A stretch of 64,000 nucleotides of DNA from an uncultured Desulfobacter sp. (GCF_963666675.1 NZ_OY762929.1:124001-188000); one strand, 5' to 3'. Positions 44,303 through 52,984 are shown, numbered from the stretch's first letter. A program made the numbers and translations. The notes: generated from the letters alone by a model not told the origin.

Positions 44303-44716
44303 ATGAGTACAAAGTCAGAAACAAGCTATCGACCTTCAGAAAACGAACCGTACATGAACGAAAGCCAACGGCAGTATTTTCGAGAGAAACTTATGAATTG
44401 GCGTGAAGATCTTATCGCTGACTCGCGGGAAACCGTAGCCAAAATGATCCAGGGAAGTCCTGGGGAAGCCGATCCAACCGACCGTGCCGCGCGGGAAATG
44501 GAGACAAGTTTTGAACTAAGAACACGAGATCGTCACCGTAAACTCTTAAGAAAAATAGAGGGCGCGCTTAACAGGATTGAGGAAGGCACCTATGGCTATT
44601 GTGGGGTGACCGGTGAACCCATTGGCGTAAAGCGTTTAGATGCGCGACCGATAGCAACGTTATCCATAGAGGCGCAACAGGCTCACGAGGCTGCAGAAAA
44701 ACGCAAAGGGGATTAG
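44303..44716 (+). CDS. DksA/TraR-family protein without zinc-finger cysteines
   Basis: 137 residues from ATG 44303 (GGGGG six bases ahead); ATG 44291 is the alternative. The long coiled-coil hairpin (YFREKLMNWREDLIADSRET to RKIEGALNRIEEGTYGYC) carries the DksA tip with DPTDRAA (Asp-x-x-Asp). The globular part reads YGYCGVTGEPIG, KRLDARPIATLSIEAQ: of the four zinc cysteines of E. coli DksA only one remains. Similar Cys-poor DksA proteins work without zinc in other proteobacteria. Binds the RNA polymerase secondary channel, with ppGpp, in stringent control. Confidence 0.88.
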   Translation: MSTKSETSYRPSENEPYMNESQRQYFREKLMNWREDLIADSRETVAKMIQGSPGEADPTDRAAREMETSFELRTRDRHRKLLRKIEGALNRIEEGTYGYCGVTGEPIGVKRLDARPIATLSIEAQQAHEAAEKRKGD

Positions 44717-44794
44717 CCGTTGGTAAAATTTTTTAATGGATGATCGAATTTTAAAATATTCAATGATCGCAATTTTTCGGGTGAACCCTACCTT

Positions 44795-45311
44795 TTAATA
44801 ATGGAAGGGTTCGTCGTTGCTCCAGTTGGTGGTATAGATCTTTTCGGGAATAGACGTCGCTGCAATATGATCGACGATCAACTCATAATCGTTGCGTAGC
44901 ATAGAAGTGGGCGCCACCGGGGTTGTAACCTTTATCTTTGGGTCGGAGACGGTCAATCCCTGCATCCTGATATATGCTTTCACCCACTTGCCGTCATTGA
45001 GTGTTACAGATACACCGCCTCTTAGACGGAATCCCCAGGCGACCTCATGACCTGGACAGCACCATTGCGTTGCACGAAATAACCTGGGTTGAATTTTACC
45101 TGATCTATCATCGTTAAAAAAAAGGCCTCGCAGGACAAAGCCGTCCTTTTTGAAATTCTCTATTGTGCCTGTTTCACAGAGCTCATAAAGCTCAAAAATA
45201 CTGATCGGGATATAGGTTCGTCCATTACGATTTTCCCTGACGGCATTCTGTTCGTCCTCTTCCCGGCGGGCTGTTTGACGCAGATCCCCCGGTTTTTGTC
45301 TCAGATTGAAT
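44795..45311 (-). pseudogene. broken gene of unknown function (frameshift in a run of eight T)
   Basis: Two minus-strand frames join at the run of eight A at 45116-45123 (T on the coding strand). The first gives LRQTARREEDEQNAVRENRN and TYIPISIFELYELCETGTIE up to LRGLFF and a stop; the other continues NDDRSGKIQPRLFRATQWCC, EVAWGFRLRGGVSVTLNDGK and ends NWSNDEPFHY at 44795. Together about 165 residues of a cytoplasmic protein that I cannot name. Upstream sequence is lost near the nested repeats. Slippage at the run may also be phase-variable. Confidence 0.55.
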
Positions 45312-45407
45312 GCCGATGGTACCAGTCCCGGTGTTTGTCAAGAAAGTTGTCGCCTCAAGCGCATTTTTTGTGAAATTTTTAGGTATAAATTTTCACTGTT
45401 GTTTTTA

Positions 45408-45540
45408 CCCTTACCCCAAAAAATTTGTAGCTCCATTCCAGGATAAGTCAAGAAAAAAATCGGTTCCTCCCAGAGGGTCCCTCCCATTTTTTTCTTGACT
45501 TATCCTTCCATTCCCGCAGGATTTTTTTTGGGGATAAGGG
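45408..45540. repeat. nested inverted repeats, 133 bp
   Basis: Inner arms: 45441-45460 (GGATAAGTCAAGAAAAAAAT) and 45486-45505, a perfect 20-bp match with a 25-nt loop. Outer arms: CCCTTACCCCAAAAAA (45408-45423) and TTTTTTGGGGATAAGGG (45524-45540), nearly perfect. The whole folds as a long cruciform next to the IS3 end. Confidence 0.85.
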
Positions 45541-45574
45541 AAAAACATAATTATGTCTGGGGGTAACCTTTATA

Positions 45575-46621
45575 TTAAGCTGCTGGACGGTTATCGTTTT
45601 TTTCAGGATTAAGAGAGACTTCTGTTACCACAGTCCAATCTCTGATTCCACGGCTCCAACGTTCTGGTTTTTTTGCCTTTGCTTCCAGATATACCTTTTG
45701 ACGGGCCTCTAAAATCGTCCTATCTGCCCCTGTATGCCTTTCATTTGGGGTAACAAATTTTATACCACTGTGACGGTGGACATTATTGTACCAGCGAACA
45801 AAATTCAGTACCCATTCTCTACAGGCCTCCAAGCTCTCAAAAGGGCCGGAAGGGTATGAAGGGGCATATTTCAGGGTTTTGAACAATGCTTCTGAATAAG
45901 GATTATCGTTACTTACCGACGGCCGACTGAATGAGGGGACAACTCCAAGTTGCTGAAGAGTGCACAGCATGGTCGCACCTTTCATCGGGGAGCCATTATC
46001 TGAATGAAGCACTATTTCATTGCCATTTACACCCTCTGACAGATACCCCCTTTTTACAAGCTCGGAGGCCAGCTCATCACTTTGCCTGTCATGGACTTCC
46101 CAAGCTACTATCTTACGACTGTAAATATCCGTTATCATATAAAGGTAATAAAACGAACCCTTTAGCGCCGCTGGAAGGTAGGTTATATCCCATGTCCAGA
46201 CCTGATTAGGCCCTGTTGCTGTAAAACCCGTCGGTTTTTTATTTGTTTTATACCGGGTTTTACCTCTATGGTTCTGAAGACCGTTCTCTCTCAGTGTCCT
46301 ATAGAAGCTTGCTTCGGATGCGACATAGATCCCCTGATCACAAAGCATGGGAACAATCTGGCTTGGCGGTAAGCTTCCATACTCCTGACTATTACAAATA
46401 TCTATAATCATATGTTTTTCTTCTTCAGACAATTTGTTTGCAGGATTTCTTTCTGCATGGGGGCGCTTATCTTCTATTTCAGCAGTCGTTTTTTTCTGCC
46501 ACCGCTGTAAGGTCCTTTCTGAAATTCCTATTATTTCACAAGCCTTACATTGGCGAGCACCGGATTTACAAGCTTCTTCCACCAAAGACAATATCTGCAT
46601 TTTGTCTTCAGTAGGAATCAT
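45575..46621 (-). CDS. IS3-family transposase OrfB (integrase core)
   Basis: 348 residues. An HTH-like start (IIGISERTLQRWQKK) is followed by the HTH_21 region and the rve integrase core with DDE residues: VWTWDITYL (Asp), VLHSDNGSPMKG (Asp) and NDNPYSEALFKTLKY (Glu), and ends with WYNNVHRHSGIKFVTPNERH. Catalyses transposition, normally as an OrfAB fusion. It overlaps orfA by ATGA, and the -1 frame is open back to a run of ten A in orfA, so a frameshifted fusion can be made. Confidence 0.92.
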   Translation of the reverse strand: MIPTEDKMQILSLVEEACKSGARQCKACEIIGISERTLQRWQKKTTAEIEDKRPHAERNPANKLSEEEKHMIIDICNSQEYGSLPPSQIVPMLCDQGIYVASEASFYRTLRENGLQNHRGKTRYKTNKKPTGFTATGPNQVWTWDITYLPAALKGSFYYLYMITDIYSRKIVAWEVHDRQSDELASELVKRGYLSEGVNGNEIVLHSDNGSPMKGATMLCTLQQLGVVPSFSRPSVSNDNPYSEALFKTLKYAPSYPSGPFESLEACREWVLNFVRWYNNVHRHSGIKFVTPNERHTGADRTILEARQKVYLEAKAKKPERWSRGIRDWTVVTEVSLNPEKNDNRPAA

Positions 46622-47112
46622 TCTTCCCCTTTGTCCCCCCAGATGTCCTGGACTTTTTTTTTTAACACAAGCAGGGCGGCAGCTTCTGCTAACGCTTTCT
46701 CCTTACGGGTTAATTCTTTTTCAAGGGCTTTAGTCTTGCGTTGCAATTCTTGCTCTTTTTGCTTGGTTTTCTTGACAAAATTTTGATCGGGGCTCTTTCT
46801 ACATCCGGATATACAGTCTTTCTTCCACTCTTCTAACTGTTCCGGGTATATTCCATGTTTCCGGCAATATTCATTTTTTTCTGCTTCACTTAACGACGCA
46901 GTTTCCAATACTGCCTGAAATTTCCTCTCGGCTGACCAGGTTTTCTTCTTCGAGCCCACTGTACTCCCATTCCTTTTTTTGTAATTTCTTAGCCAGGTTG
47001 CTACCGTTGAATTTGGAACGTTAGCCTCTTTTGAAAAGTTTACCATCGGCGTGCCTGGGTTTAAAAGAATTTTCTGAATCATTGCCGTTTTGAATTCTTG
47101 TGTATACTCCAC
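46618..47112 (-). CDS. IS3-family OrfA (helix-turn-helix, leucine zipper)
   Basis: 164 residues from a GTG at 47112; a TTG at 47142 is possible. HTH region near the start (NFSKEANVPNSTVATWLRNY), a second HTH (YCRKHGIYPEQLEEWKKD), and a heptad-rich C-terminus (TKQKEQELQRKTKALEKELT), the zipper used for dimerisation. It recognises the IS ends and regulates transposition. Confidence 0.85.
   Translation of the reverse strand: MEYTQEFKTAMIQKILLNPGTPMVNFSKEANVPNSTVATWLRNYKKRNGSTVGSKKKTWSAERKFQAVLETASLSEAEKNEYCRKHGIYPEQLEEWKKDCISGCRKSPDQNFVKKTKQKEQELQRKTKALEKELTRKEKALAEAAALLVLKKKVQDIWGDKGEE
46654..46663 (-). other. A10 slippery run, probable programmed -1 frameshift site in IS3
   Basis: In the coding strand the orfA codons read TTA AAA AAA AAA GTC. 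Slipping back one base leaves an open frame that runs straight into OrfB without a stop. This is the known way IS3 elements make the OrfAB transposase. Confidence 0.7.
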
Positions 47113-47186
47113 GTTTTCATATCCATTCCACGCCCTGTTCAAATTGTCTTATTGGCTTTTCGTTCGACACGACAACTATCCTGACA

Positions 47187-47383
47187 CATCGGGGTCCTAT
47201 TTTGGGTAAACATTGTTTCAGTTGTTGCGTATAATTAAAGGGAGGTGCCCCCCGGCTTTCTGTTTGCGAATTTTTTGAGGGCTCACTGTTGGTCAGATAA
47301 AGAAAAATCCCGGAAGCACCAACAAGAGCCATCATAGAAACGAAAATAAGAATGAAGTTTTTCAATGTCTTATTCTTCTCCAC
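47187..47383 (-). pseudogene. small membrane-anchored protein truncated by IS3
   Basis: From a GTG at 47383 the frame reads KNFILIFVSMMALVGASGIF (one membrane helix), then a short Ser/Gln-rich region and YTQQLKQCLPKIGPR; from 47186 on the codons belong to the IS end. The original C-terminus is gone. No family recognised; start codon uncertain. Confidence 0.4.
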
Positions 47384-47453
47384 AAATATAGAACATTATT
47401 TTGGCGTGCCTTGATGGAGACTTAAAATCCGGTGCATCTGTGGCAGATTTAAT

Positions 47454-47559
47454 GGGCTTGATCATAAGAACGGCCATCTTTTGTAGGGCAATCCCCTGTG
47501 GTTGCCCCGTTGGGGCAGGTACAGAGACCTGCCCCAACAATGGACGACGTTAGAACCAA
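47454..47559 (+). repeat. left copy of an inverted repeat pair flanking purT
   Basis: Begins GGGCTTGATCATAA and ends GACGTTAGAACCAA. It aligns along its length with the reverse complement of 49140-49226, with an extra 20 bases near the middle. Inside is a hairpin of GGGGCAGGT and ACCTGCCCC arms. Confidence 0.8.
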
Positions 47560-47696
47560 GCCTGATTTAATTCTGATCATTGATGTATTTCTTGATCCGG
47601 CGCGGCATCTTTTTCAATTTTAATAAATGCGACAAGGCTTTTCTTCAACTGATCCTTTCGCCGTGCAGGCAGGCCCAATGAACACCCCTTTTCAAA

Positions 47697-48872
47697 TCAC
47701 AACTTAACTTTTATAGATGAACTCGCCTTATTTGCATTCTCTCTAGCCTCTTCGATAGAATCAGCCCTTGCGACAGCGACCCCCATTCTTCTTTTGCCAT
47801 TAACCTTTGGTTTTCCAAAAAGTCTAACCTGTGTATTCTCTATTTCCAGTGCATTTTCAACACCGGAAAAAGTAATGTTTTCAGAAATTCCACTTGCTAA
47901 AACCACAGACGAAGCCGAGGGTCCATGCTGCACAATATTGGGGATCGGAAGTCCTAAAATTGCCCTTGCATGGAGTGCAAATTCACTCAAATCCTGAGAA
48001 ATCATGGTGACAAGTCCTGTATCGTGTGGACGCGGAGAAACCTCACTGAAAATCACTTCATCATTCTTAACAAAAAGCTCAACCCCAAAAAGCCCCCATC
48101 CACCAAGGGCATCAGTAATTTTTTTTGCCATGTCCTGAGCAGATGCAAGCGCCTTATCACTCATTGCCTGTGGCTGCCAAGATTCCTGATAATCGCCATC
48201 TTCCTGTCTGTGTCCAATTGGGGCACAATAGCTTGTCCCATCTTTATGTCTAATCGTCAGAAGTGTGATTTCATAATCAAAATCAATAAATCCTTCAACA
48301 ATAATTCGTCCTTCTCCACTTCTTCCACCGCTTTGGGAATAATCCCATGCGTGATTAATATCAGATTCACTTTTTATTGTGCTCTGGCCCTTACCGGAAG
48401 AACTCATAACAGGTTTAACAACGCAGGGGAGTTTTACGTCACCAACAGCCTTTAAAAATTCCTCTTTTGTATCTGCATATCTATAGTTCGAGGTTTTTAA
48501 ACCTAACTCCACTGCGGCTAAGTCCCTAATTCCCTCTCTATCCATTGTAAGTTTTGTCGCTTTTGCAGTTGGGACGATATTAAACCCCTCTTGTTCCAGT
48601 TCTACCAATGTATCTGTAGCAATTGCCTCAACTTCCGGCACAACCATTGTCGGTTTTTCATCTTCAATGATTTTTCTTAATGCATCACCATCAAGCATAG
48701 AGATGACATGGCATCTGTCTGCAACCTGCATCGCCGGCGCGTTTTCATAACTATCTACTGCAATAACTTCAACGCCGAATCTCTGTAGTTCAATGACGAC
48801 CTCTTTGCCCAACTCTCCCGATCCAAGCATCATCACTTTTGTTGCAGTACTGGTAAATGGTGTTCCAATCAT
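47697..48872 (-). CDS. purT: Formate-dependent phosphoribosylglycinamide formyltransferase PurT
   Basis: 391 residues, full length. ATP-grasp enzyme that makes formyl-GAR from GAR, formate and ATP in purine synthesis. N-terminal VMMLGSGELGKEVVIELQRF, then VPEVEAIATDTLVELE, the ATP-grasp loop CVVKPVMSSSGKGQSTIKSE, and WGLFGVELFVKNDEVIFSEV followed by SPRPHDTG near the C-terminus. Third-codon positions are richer in A/T than in the neighbouring genes, and the gene is enclosed by inverted repeat copies, which points to acquisition by transfer. Formate use suits an anaerobe. Monocistronic. Confidence 0.95.
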   Translation of the reverse strand: MIGTPFTSTATKVMMLGSGELGKEVVIELQRFGVEVIAVDSYENAPAMQVADRCHVISMLDGDALRKIIEDEKPTMVVPEVEAIATDTLVELEQEGFNIVPTAKATKLTMDREGIRDLAAVELGLKTSNYRYADTKEEFLKAVGDVKLPCVVKPVMSSSGKGQSTIKSESDINHAWDYSQSGGRSGEGRIIVEGFIDFDYEITLLTIRHKDGTSYCAPIGHRQEDGDYQESWQPQAMSDKALASAQDMAKKITDALGGWGLFGVELFVKNDEVIFSEVSPRPHDTGLVTMISQDLSEFALHARAILGLPIPNIVQHGPSASSVVLASGISENITFSGVENALEIENTQVRLFGKPKVNGKRRMGVAVARADSIEEARENANKASSSIKVKL

Positions 48873-48887
48873 AATATCTCCCGAATG

Positions 48888-48986
48888 TTAATCTCTTTCA
48901 AAAATCAGCAGTGTCTCAACATGACATGTTCCTGGAAACATATCATAGACACTACCGACACCTATCGTGTAACCTTTACGTTCTGT
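48888..48986 (-). pseudogene. C-terminal remnant of a TrmA/RlmD-type methyltransferase
   Basis: Minus-strand codons read TERKGYTIGVGSVYDMFPGT then CHVETLLIFERD and a stop. The DMFP-x-T-x-HVE ending is the C-terminus of 5-methyluridine RNA methyltransferases (RlmC/RlmD/TrmA). All upstream parts, including the SAM-binding site and catalytic Cys, are missing. Confidence 0.75.
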
Positions 48987-49139
48987 TATATCTCTATTTT
49001 AGTCTTATCTGATTACAAGGGGGGTATCCATACACGCCCTGCACCAATTTTTCAAGGGGGTATGTGTTTCACTTACATTGGCACAGCGGGGACAGATAAA
49101 CAACCTTTTTTAAATCCTAAACTATTAATAAAATAGGGA

Positions 49140-49226
49140 TTGGTTCCAACTTCGGCCATTGTAGGGGCAGGTCTCTGTGCCTGCCCTAACGGGGGCAAAA
49201 AGATGGCCGATGTTATGATCAAGCCC
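49140..49226 (-). repeat. right copy of the inverted repeat pair flanking purT
   Basis: Reverse complement aligns with 47454-47559. Also contains the GGGGCAGG hairpin. Together the pair encloses purT and the methyltransferase remnant. Confidence 0.8.
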
Positions 49227-49273
49227 TGCTTTTACATTTCATGGCCTTAATCTTGACTATGCCAAAAATGATT

Positions 49274-50275
49274 TCATTTACCGGCCGGACTCGTGTTCCA
49301 AATGCGTCTCAACTCGTCCATATGGGTCATCAGGATTTCCATGTACCGGGCTTCTAAGTCCAACATCTCGGTGTCGTTTTTCCGGAGCCATTCAGACAGC
49401 CAGGCAAAGCGCAGGGCCAGGATATACTCCGGGAACAGGTCCCAGCCTTTTGGGGAAATGGTGCCGGCACTTTTTAATTCCCTGATAAAAGTCATGACCA
49501 TGGGCATACCCAACCCTTCAGGGTCTTCGATGCCGGCGCAGCCCACCAGGTTGGCGGCATCAAAAATTTCGGGCTTGAATCCGGTGAATTCCCAGTCAAT
49601 GACCGCTTTGATCTGGTTCCCTTGCCAGATCACATTGAGCGGGTGAAGGTCCCCGTGGCAAAAAGAGATTGGAATCGTATCGTGTTCGGGTATAAACCGG
49701 GTTTCAAGAAATTCCACAAAGGGCAGGTATTGAGCATGAATGTCTGGGTTGTTGTGTTTTGCCTGGTCCATTAGAACACAAATATAATCCGGCAGGGAAA
49801 ATGATGTCCCGGGAATAATGGATTGGATACCCCTGGCGGCTTTATGAAGCCGAATTAGAAAATCGGCAAAATTTGCGCCCATCTCCCCGGATGCCAGGTA
49901 ATCGGGGCGTTTAAGTGCTGTGCCGTCCAGGAAGTCAGACACCTGAAAACAATAGTCCGTATAAAAAGGCAGGCATTGTCCGGATGGGTTCGGTTTGCAG
50001 CCCAGGGCCTGGGTCAGACCGTTTTGGTTGAGGAAATTCACGGCCCGGGCAACCCTGTGGCGATGGTCGAATTTGTTCCGGGTAAATTTTTCCAACAAAA
50101 AAAGTGATCCGTTTTTATCCTGGATCACGGCCCGTTCACTGGTCCTTTCCGGGCTGCCTTGGATGTGGCAGTCATCCCGGAGGCAGTGAAACTCAATGCC
50201 CCATTGTTCAAAAAGCCAGTGGATGAAATTTATAAACTGAGGTTCACCAGGCCGATAATTACATAATTCGTGCAA
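49274..50275 (-). CDS. APH-family small-molecule kinase
   Basis: 333 residues. Aminoglycoside phosphotransferase/choline kinase fold: catalytic loop ISFCHGDLHPLNVI (Asp and Asn) near residue 205-215 and the metal-binding AVIDWEFTGFKPEIFDAA. A phosphate-binding glycine loop is not clear, but LFLLEKF supplies the ATP lysine. Members phosphorylate homoserine, choline, fructosamine or antibiotics; resemblance to ThrB2/SrkA-like kinases is general and the substrate is unknown. The gene stands alone, divergent from the sigma-54 activator. Confidence 0.85.
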   Translation of the reverse strand: MHELCNYRPGEPQFINFIHWLFEQWGIEFHCLRDDCHIQGSPERTSERAVIQDKNGSLFLLEKFTRNKFDHRHRVARAVNFLNQNGLTQALGCKPNPSGQCLPFYTDYCFQVSDFLDGTALKRPDYLASGEMGANFADFLIRLHKAARGIQSIIPGTSFSLPDYICVLMDQAKHNNPDIHAQYLPFVEFLETRFIPEHDTIPISFCHGDLHPLNVIWQGNQIKAVIDWEFTGFKPEIFDAANLVGCAGIEDPEGLGMPMVMTFIRELKSAGTISPKGWDLFPEYILALRFAWLSEWLRKNDTEMLDLEARYMEILMTHMDELRRIWNTSPAGK

Positions 50276-50517
50276 TCTGTTCTCCCGTGGCGCCTGTGGC
50301 TCCGCATTCTGTGTGGTTGATTATCGAACTGTCCTTGGGCATTGCTTATCTCCATCAATAAATTGTAAACCGTTAAGCATTTATCATTGCATATCGATCC
50401 AAATTAATAAACGCTGTCGATTTTTTGGATTTGACTCGTATCCACATATTCAATAGAGTTTTACTTTTAGGGACGGATTTTTGCTGACTTTTGAGCCGTG
50501 ATCCATGCAGGTGTGAG

Positions 50518-52773
50518 ATGAAAACAAATTTAAGTCCGGATTTGGCCGGACATGACTTACTGGGACAGGCAGGCCGGATTCCGGTGGATATGGTGTGGTT
50601 ATTTGCATTTTCCCATCTGTGCAACCGTGCCATGCTCCATGCCGGTGACGGCACAGCGCTTTTGGATGCCATCGTGGGTGCGGTGGAGAAGCAAACGCCT
50701 TATTATTCGGTTTGTTTTGAATCTGTCGGCTCCCCTGAATCCGGTTCAGGCAAGGATGGCATGTGCGCGTTGCAAACCGATTTGGATACCGAACTCCCCA
50801 AGCCCGTGCAGGAACGTTTGGGATTAAAATGCGGGACCATGGCCACGGCGTTCTATTTCCCCGTAAATGATACGTGTGAACACATGCTTGATTGCCTTGT
50901 TTTTTATGCCCCCAGCGGATATGTCCCAGATGCCCTGGAAATCAGAGTTTTAGAAACGATTTCGGCGGACCTTGGCAAAACCCTGAACCGGTTGCACAAG
51001 GATAAAGGGGATGAGGACCGGATTCTGGAACTGACCCGCCAAAAGGAGATGTACCACAGCGTTTTTGAAAACACCGGCACCGGAACGATCATCATTGATC
51101 CGGATATGCTTATTCTTTATGTGAATGCCAAATTCATGGATCTGGTGGGGCTTGAGCGCAGCGAAATTGAGAATCGGATGCGGTGGTCCCAGTTTGTGGT
51201 GCCCGGTGACAATGAAATGATGCAAAATTACCATTACGGCCGGCGAAAGGGCATGGAAGGTATTCCCACCGAGTACGAGTGCCGGATTTTTGCCAAATCC
51301 GGGGATATCCGATACATCGATATGAAGGTGGGCATGATTCCCGGGACGGGTAAAAGTATTGCGTCGTTTATGGACATCACAAAAAGAAAGCTTGCCGAGA
51401 ATCGTCTGCGGCAGAGCGAGGCCCGGCTCAGTGATATTATTCGAACGTTTGAGGGATTGATCTATACCACATCCGAAGATTACCGGGTTGAGTTCATGAA
51501 TAATGCGTTGCAGGAAAAGGCGGGCAAAAGCGGGGTGGGGGAAAAATGTTATCGGGTGGTTCACGGCCTGAATGCCCCCTGTCCCGGGTGCCGGCTTGGG
51601 TTGGTCCTTTCCGGAGAGACCCGCCGGTGGGAACTGAAAAGTCCCAGGGACGGGCACTGGTACTGGTCCATTCAATCTCCGGTCTACGACAACCGGGGCC
51701 GGATTGTCAAAGCCCAGACCATTCACATGGACATCACCGACAGAAAGCGCCGGGAAGAGAAGATCAGCGAAGATGCGGATCTGCTCAGGAATGAAAACAT
51801 CGTTCTTCGGTCCGCCATGAAAGAACGCTACCGGTTCGAAAACATCGTGGGCAAAAGCCGGGCCATGCAGAAGGTGTATGAACTGGTGGTCCGGGCGGCC
51901 GCAAGCAACGCCCATGTGATTATCTATGGTGAATCCGGCACCGGCAAAGAGTTGGTGGCCCGGGCCATTCACAATTTGAGCAACCGGTGTGAAAAGCACT
52001 TTGTGCCCGTCAACAGCGGGGCGATCAGCGAACATATTATAGAGAGTGAATTCTTCGGTTACCGCAAGGGGGCCTTTACCGGCGCGGAAAAGGACAAGGA
52101 AGGGTTTCTCGGTACAGCTGACGGCGGCACCTTGTTTCTGGATGAAATCGGGGATATCGGTCCCAACCTTCAAGTCAAACTGCTTCGGGCCATTGAGGGT
52201 GGCGGGTACACCCCTGTGGGCGGTAATCGGGTGATTAAGCCGGATCTGAGGATCGTGGCCGCCACCAACAAGGACCTTCGGCGCCTGGTGGAAAAAGGAT
52301 TGATGCGCGAAGATTTCTTTTACCGGGTGCATATTATTCCTATTCGGCTGCCGGCCCTTCGGGACCGCAAGGAAGATATTCCATTGCTGGTGGATTATTT
52401 TTTATCCGCCTTTGGCGGGGATCAGCAGATTCCCCCCGTGGGGGGCAAAATGATGGAGGTGTTTCTTCGCCACGACTGGCCTGGAAACGTCCGGGAACTT
52501 CAGAATGTACTTCATCGCTACATGACCCTGGGGAAAATTGACTTTACCGGCAATTCCTTTGATCAGACGGCCGACAACAGTGAGTCGGTTTCTTTTATCC
52601 GGGAATCTCCGCGTCCATGCGGCCCCTTGAATGAAGTGGTGGCCGAGTTTGAAAAGGGGACGATTCTGAAAGCTTTGGAGGATAACCGGTGGCAAAAGGC
52701 TAAAACTGCTGTCGCCCTGGGTGTTCACAGAAAAACCCTGTTTACTAAAATGAAAAAATTTGGGATCGAATAA
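50518..52773 (+). CDS. PAS-containing sigma-54-dependent transcriptional activator
   Basis: 751 residues from ATG 50518. N-terminal sensory region of about 170 residues (GAF-like, function unclear), PAS 1 (about 180-300; YHSVFENTGTGTIIIDPDML), PAS 2 (about 305-420, with CPGC-like Cys residues), coiled linker, then AAA+ domain with Walker A GESGTGKE, the GAFTGA loop that contacts sigma-54, and Walker B GGTLFLDEIGD, and a Fis-type HTH at the end (WQKAKTAVALGVHRKTLFTK). It lies directly upstream of palindromic sites and a -24/-12 promoter, so it most likely switches on the CoA-transferase operon in response to an unknown ligand. Confidence 0.95.
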   Translation: MKTNLSPDLAGHDLLGQAGRIPVDMVWLFAFSHLCNRAMLHAGDGTALLDAIVGAVEKQTPYYSVCFESVGSPESGSGKDGMCALQTDLDTELPKPVQERLGLKCGTMATAFYFPVNDTCEHMLDCLVFYAPSGYVPDALEIRVLETISADLGKTLNRLHKDKGDEDRILELTRQKEMYHSVFENTGTGTIIIDPDMLILYVNAKFMDLVGLERSEIENRMRWSQFVVPGDNEMMQNYHYGRRKGMEGIPTEYECRIFAKSGDIRYIDMKVGMIPGTGKSIASFMDITKRKLAENRLRQSEARLSDIIRTFEGLIYTTSEDYRVEFMNNALQEKAGKSGVGEKCYRVVHGLNAPCPGCRLGLVLSGETRRWELKSPRDGHWYWSIQSPVYDNRGRIVKAQTIHMDITDRKRREEKISEDADLLRNENIVLRSAMKERYRFENIVGKSRAMQKVYELVVRAAASNAHVIIYGESGTGKELVARAIHNLSNRCEKHFVPVNSGAISEHIIESEFFGYRKGAFTGAEKDKEGFLGTADGGTLFLDEIGDIGPNLQVKLLRAIEGGGYTPVGGNRVIKPDLRIVAATNKDLRRLVEKGLMREDFFYRVHIIPIRLPALRDRKEDIPLLVDYFLSAFGGDQQIPPVGGKMMEVFLRHDWPGNVRELQNVLHRYMTLGKIDFTGNSFDQTADNSESVSFIRESPRPCGPLNEVVAEFEKGTILKALEDNRWQKAKTAVALGVHRKTLFTKMKKFGIE

Positions 52774-52782
52774 CCCCGCTAT

Positions 52783-52798
52783 GTGGTATTATCGCCAC
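52783..52798. promoter_or_regulatory. upstream activator site 1
   Basis: GTGGTATTATCGCCAC, an imperfect palindrome sharing 13 of 16 bases with site 2. Its centre is 80 bp upstream of site 2. Confidence 0.65.
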
Positions 52799-52861
52799 GT
52801 TTGTGTAATGTCTTGAAATTTTAATAAAATTATTAAATATTTGTCTCTTTTTTTAGGTTTA

Positions 52862-52879
52862 CGTGGCGATATCGCCACG
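52862..52879. promoter_or_regulatory. upstream activator site 2 (perfect palindrome)
   Basis: CGTGGCGATATCGCCACG. A perfect 18-bp palindrome about 110 bp upstream of the -12 element, the normal distance for an enhancer-type site of a sigma-54 activator. Likely target of the adjacent activator. Confidence 0.75.
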
Positions 52880-52968
52880 ATGATTCGCCTTGTTCTCCGG
52901 CTTAAAAATACTTCTGAACTCAATAATATCATTTAAAAACAAGATGTTATCAACGACCCTTGGCTGAT

Positions 52969-52984
52969 TGGTATAATTATTGCT
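52969..52984 (+). promoter_or_regulatory. sigma-54 (-24/-12) promoter
   Basis: TGGTATAATTATTGCT fits TGGCAC-N5-TTGCW with GG and GC separated by exactly ten bases. It is 78 bp ahead of the CoA-transferase start. Confidence 0.72.

Larger units (their letters stand above)
45554..47186 (-). mobile_element. IS3-family insertion sequence (approximate ends)
   Basis: Two overlapping genes orfA and orfB in -1 phase on the minus strand. The best end candidates are TGTCTGG at 45554 and TGTCAGG read inward on the minus strand from 47186; beyond six of seven bases the ends do not match well and no target duplication is visible, so the limits are provisional. Confidence 0.7.

Noticed and set aside
50950..52332. 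460-codon minus-strand frame inside the sigma-54 activator
   Set aside because: Composition is that of an antisense shadow of a GC-rich gene (many Pro, His, Gly), with no domain; the plus strand encodes a clear AAA+ regulator.
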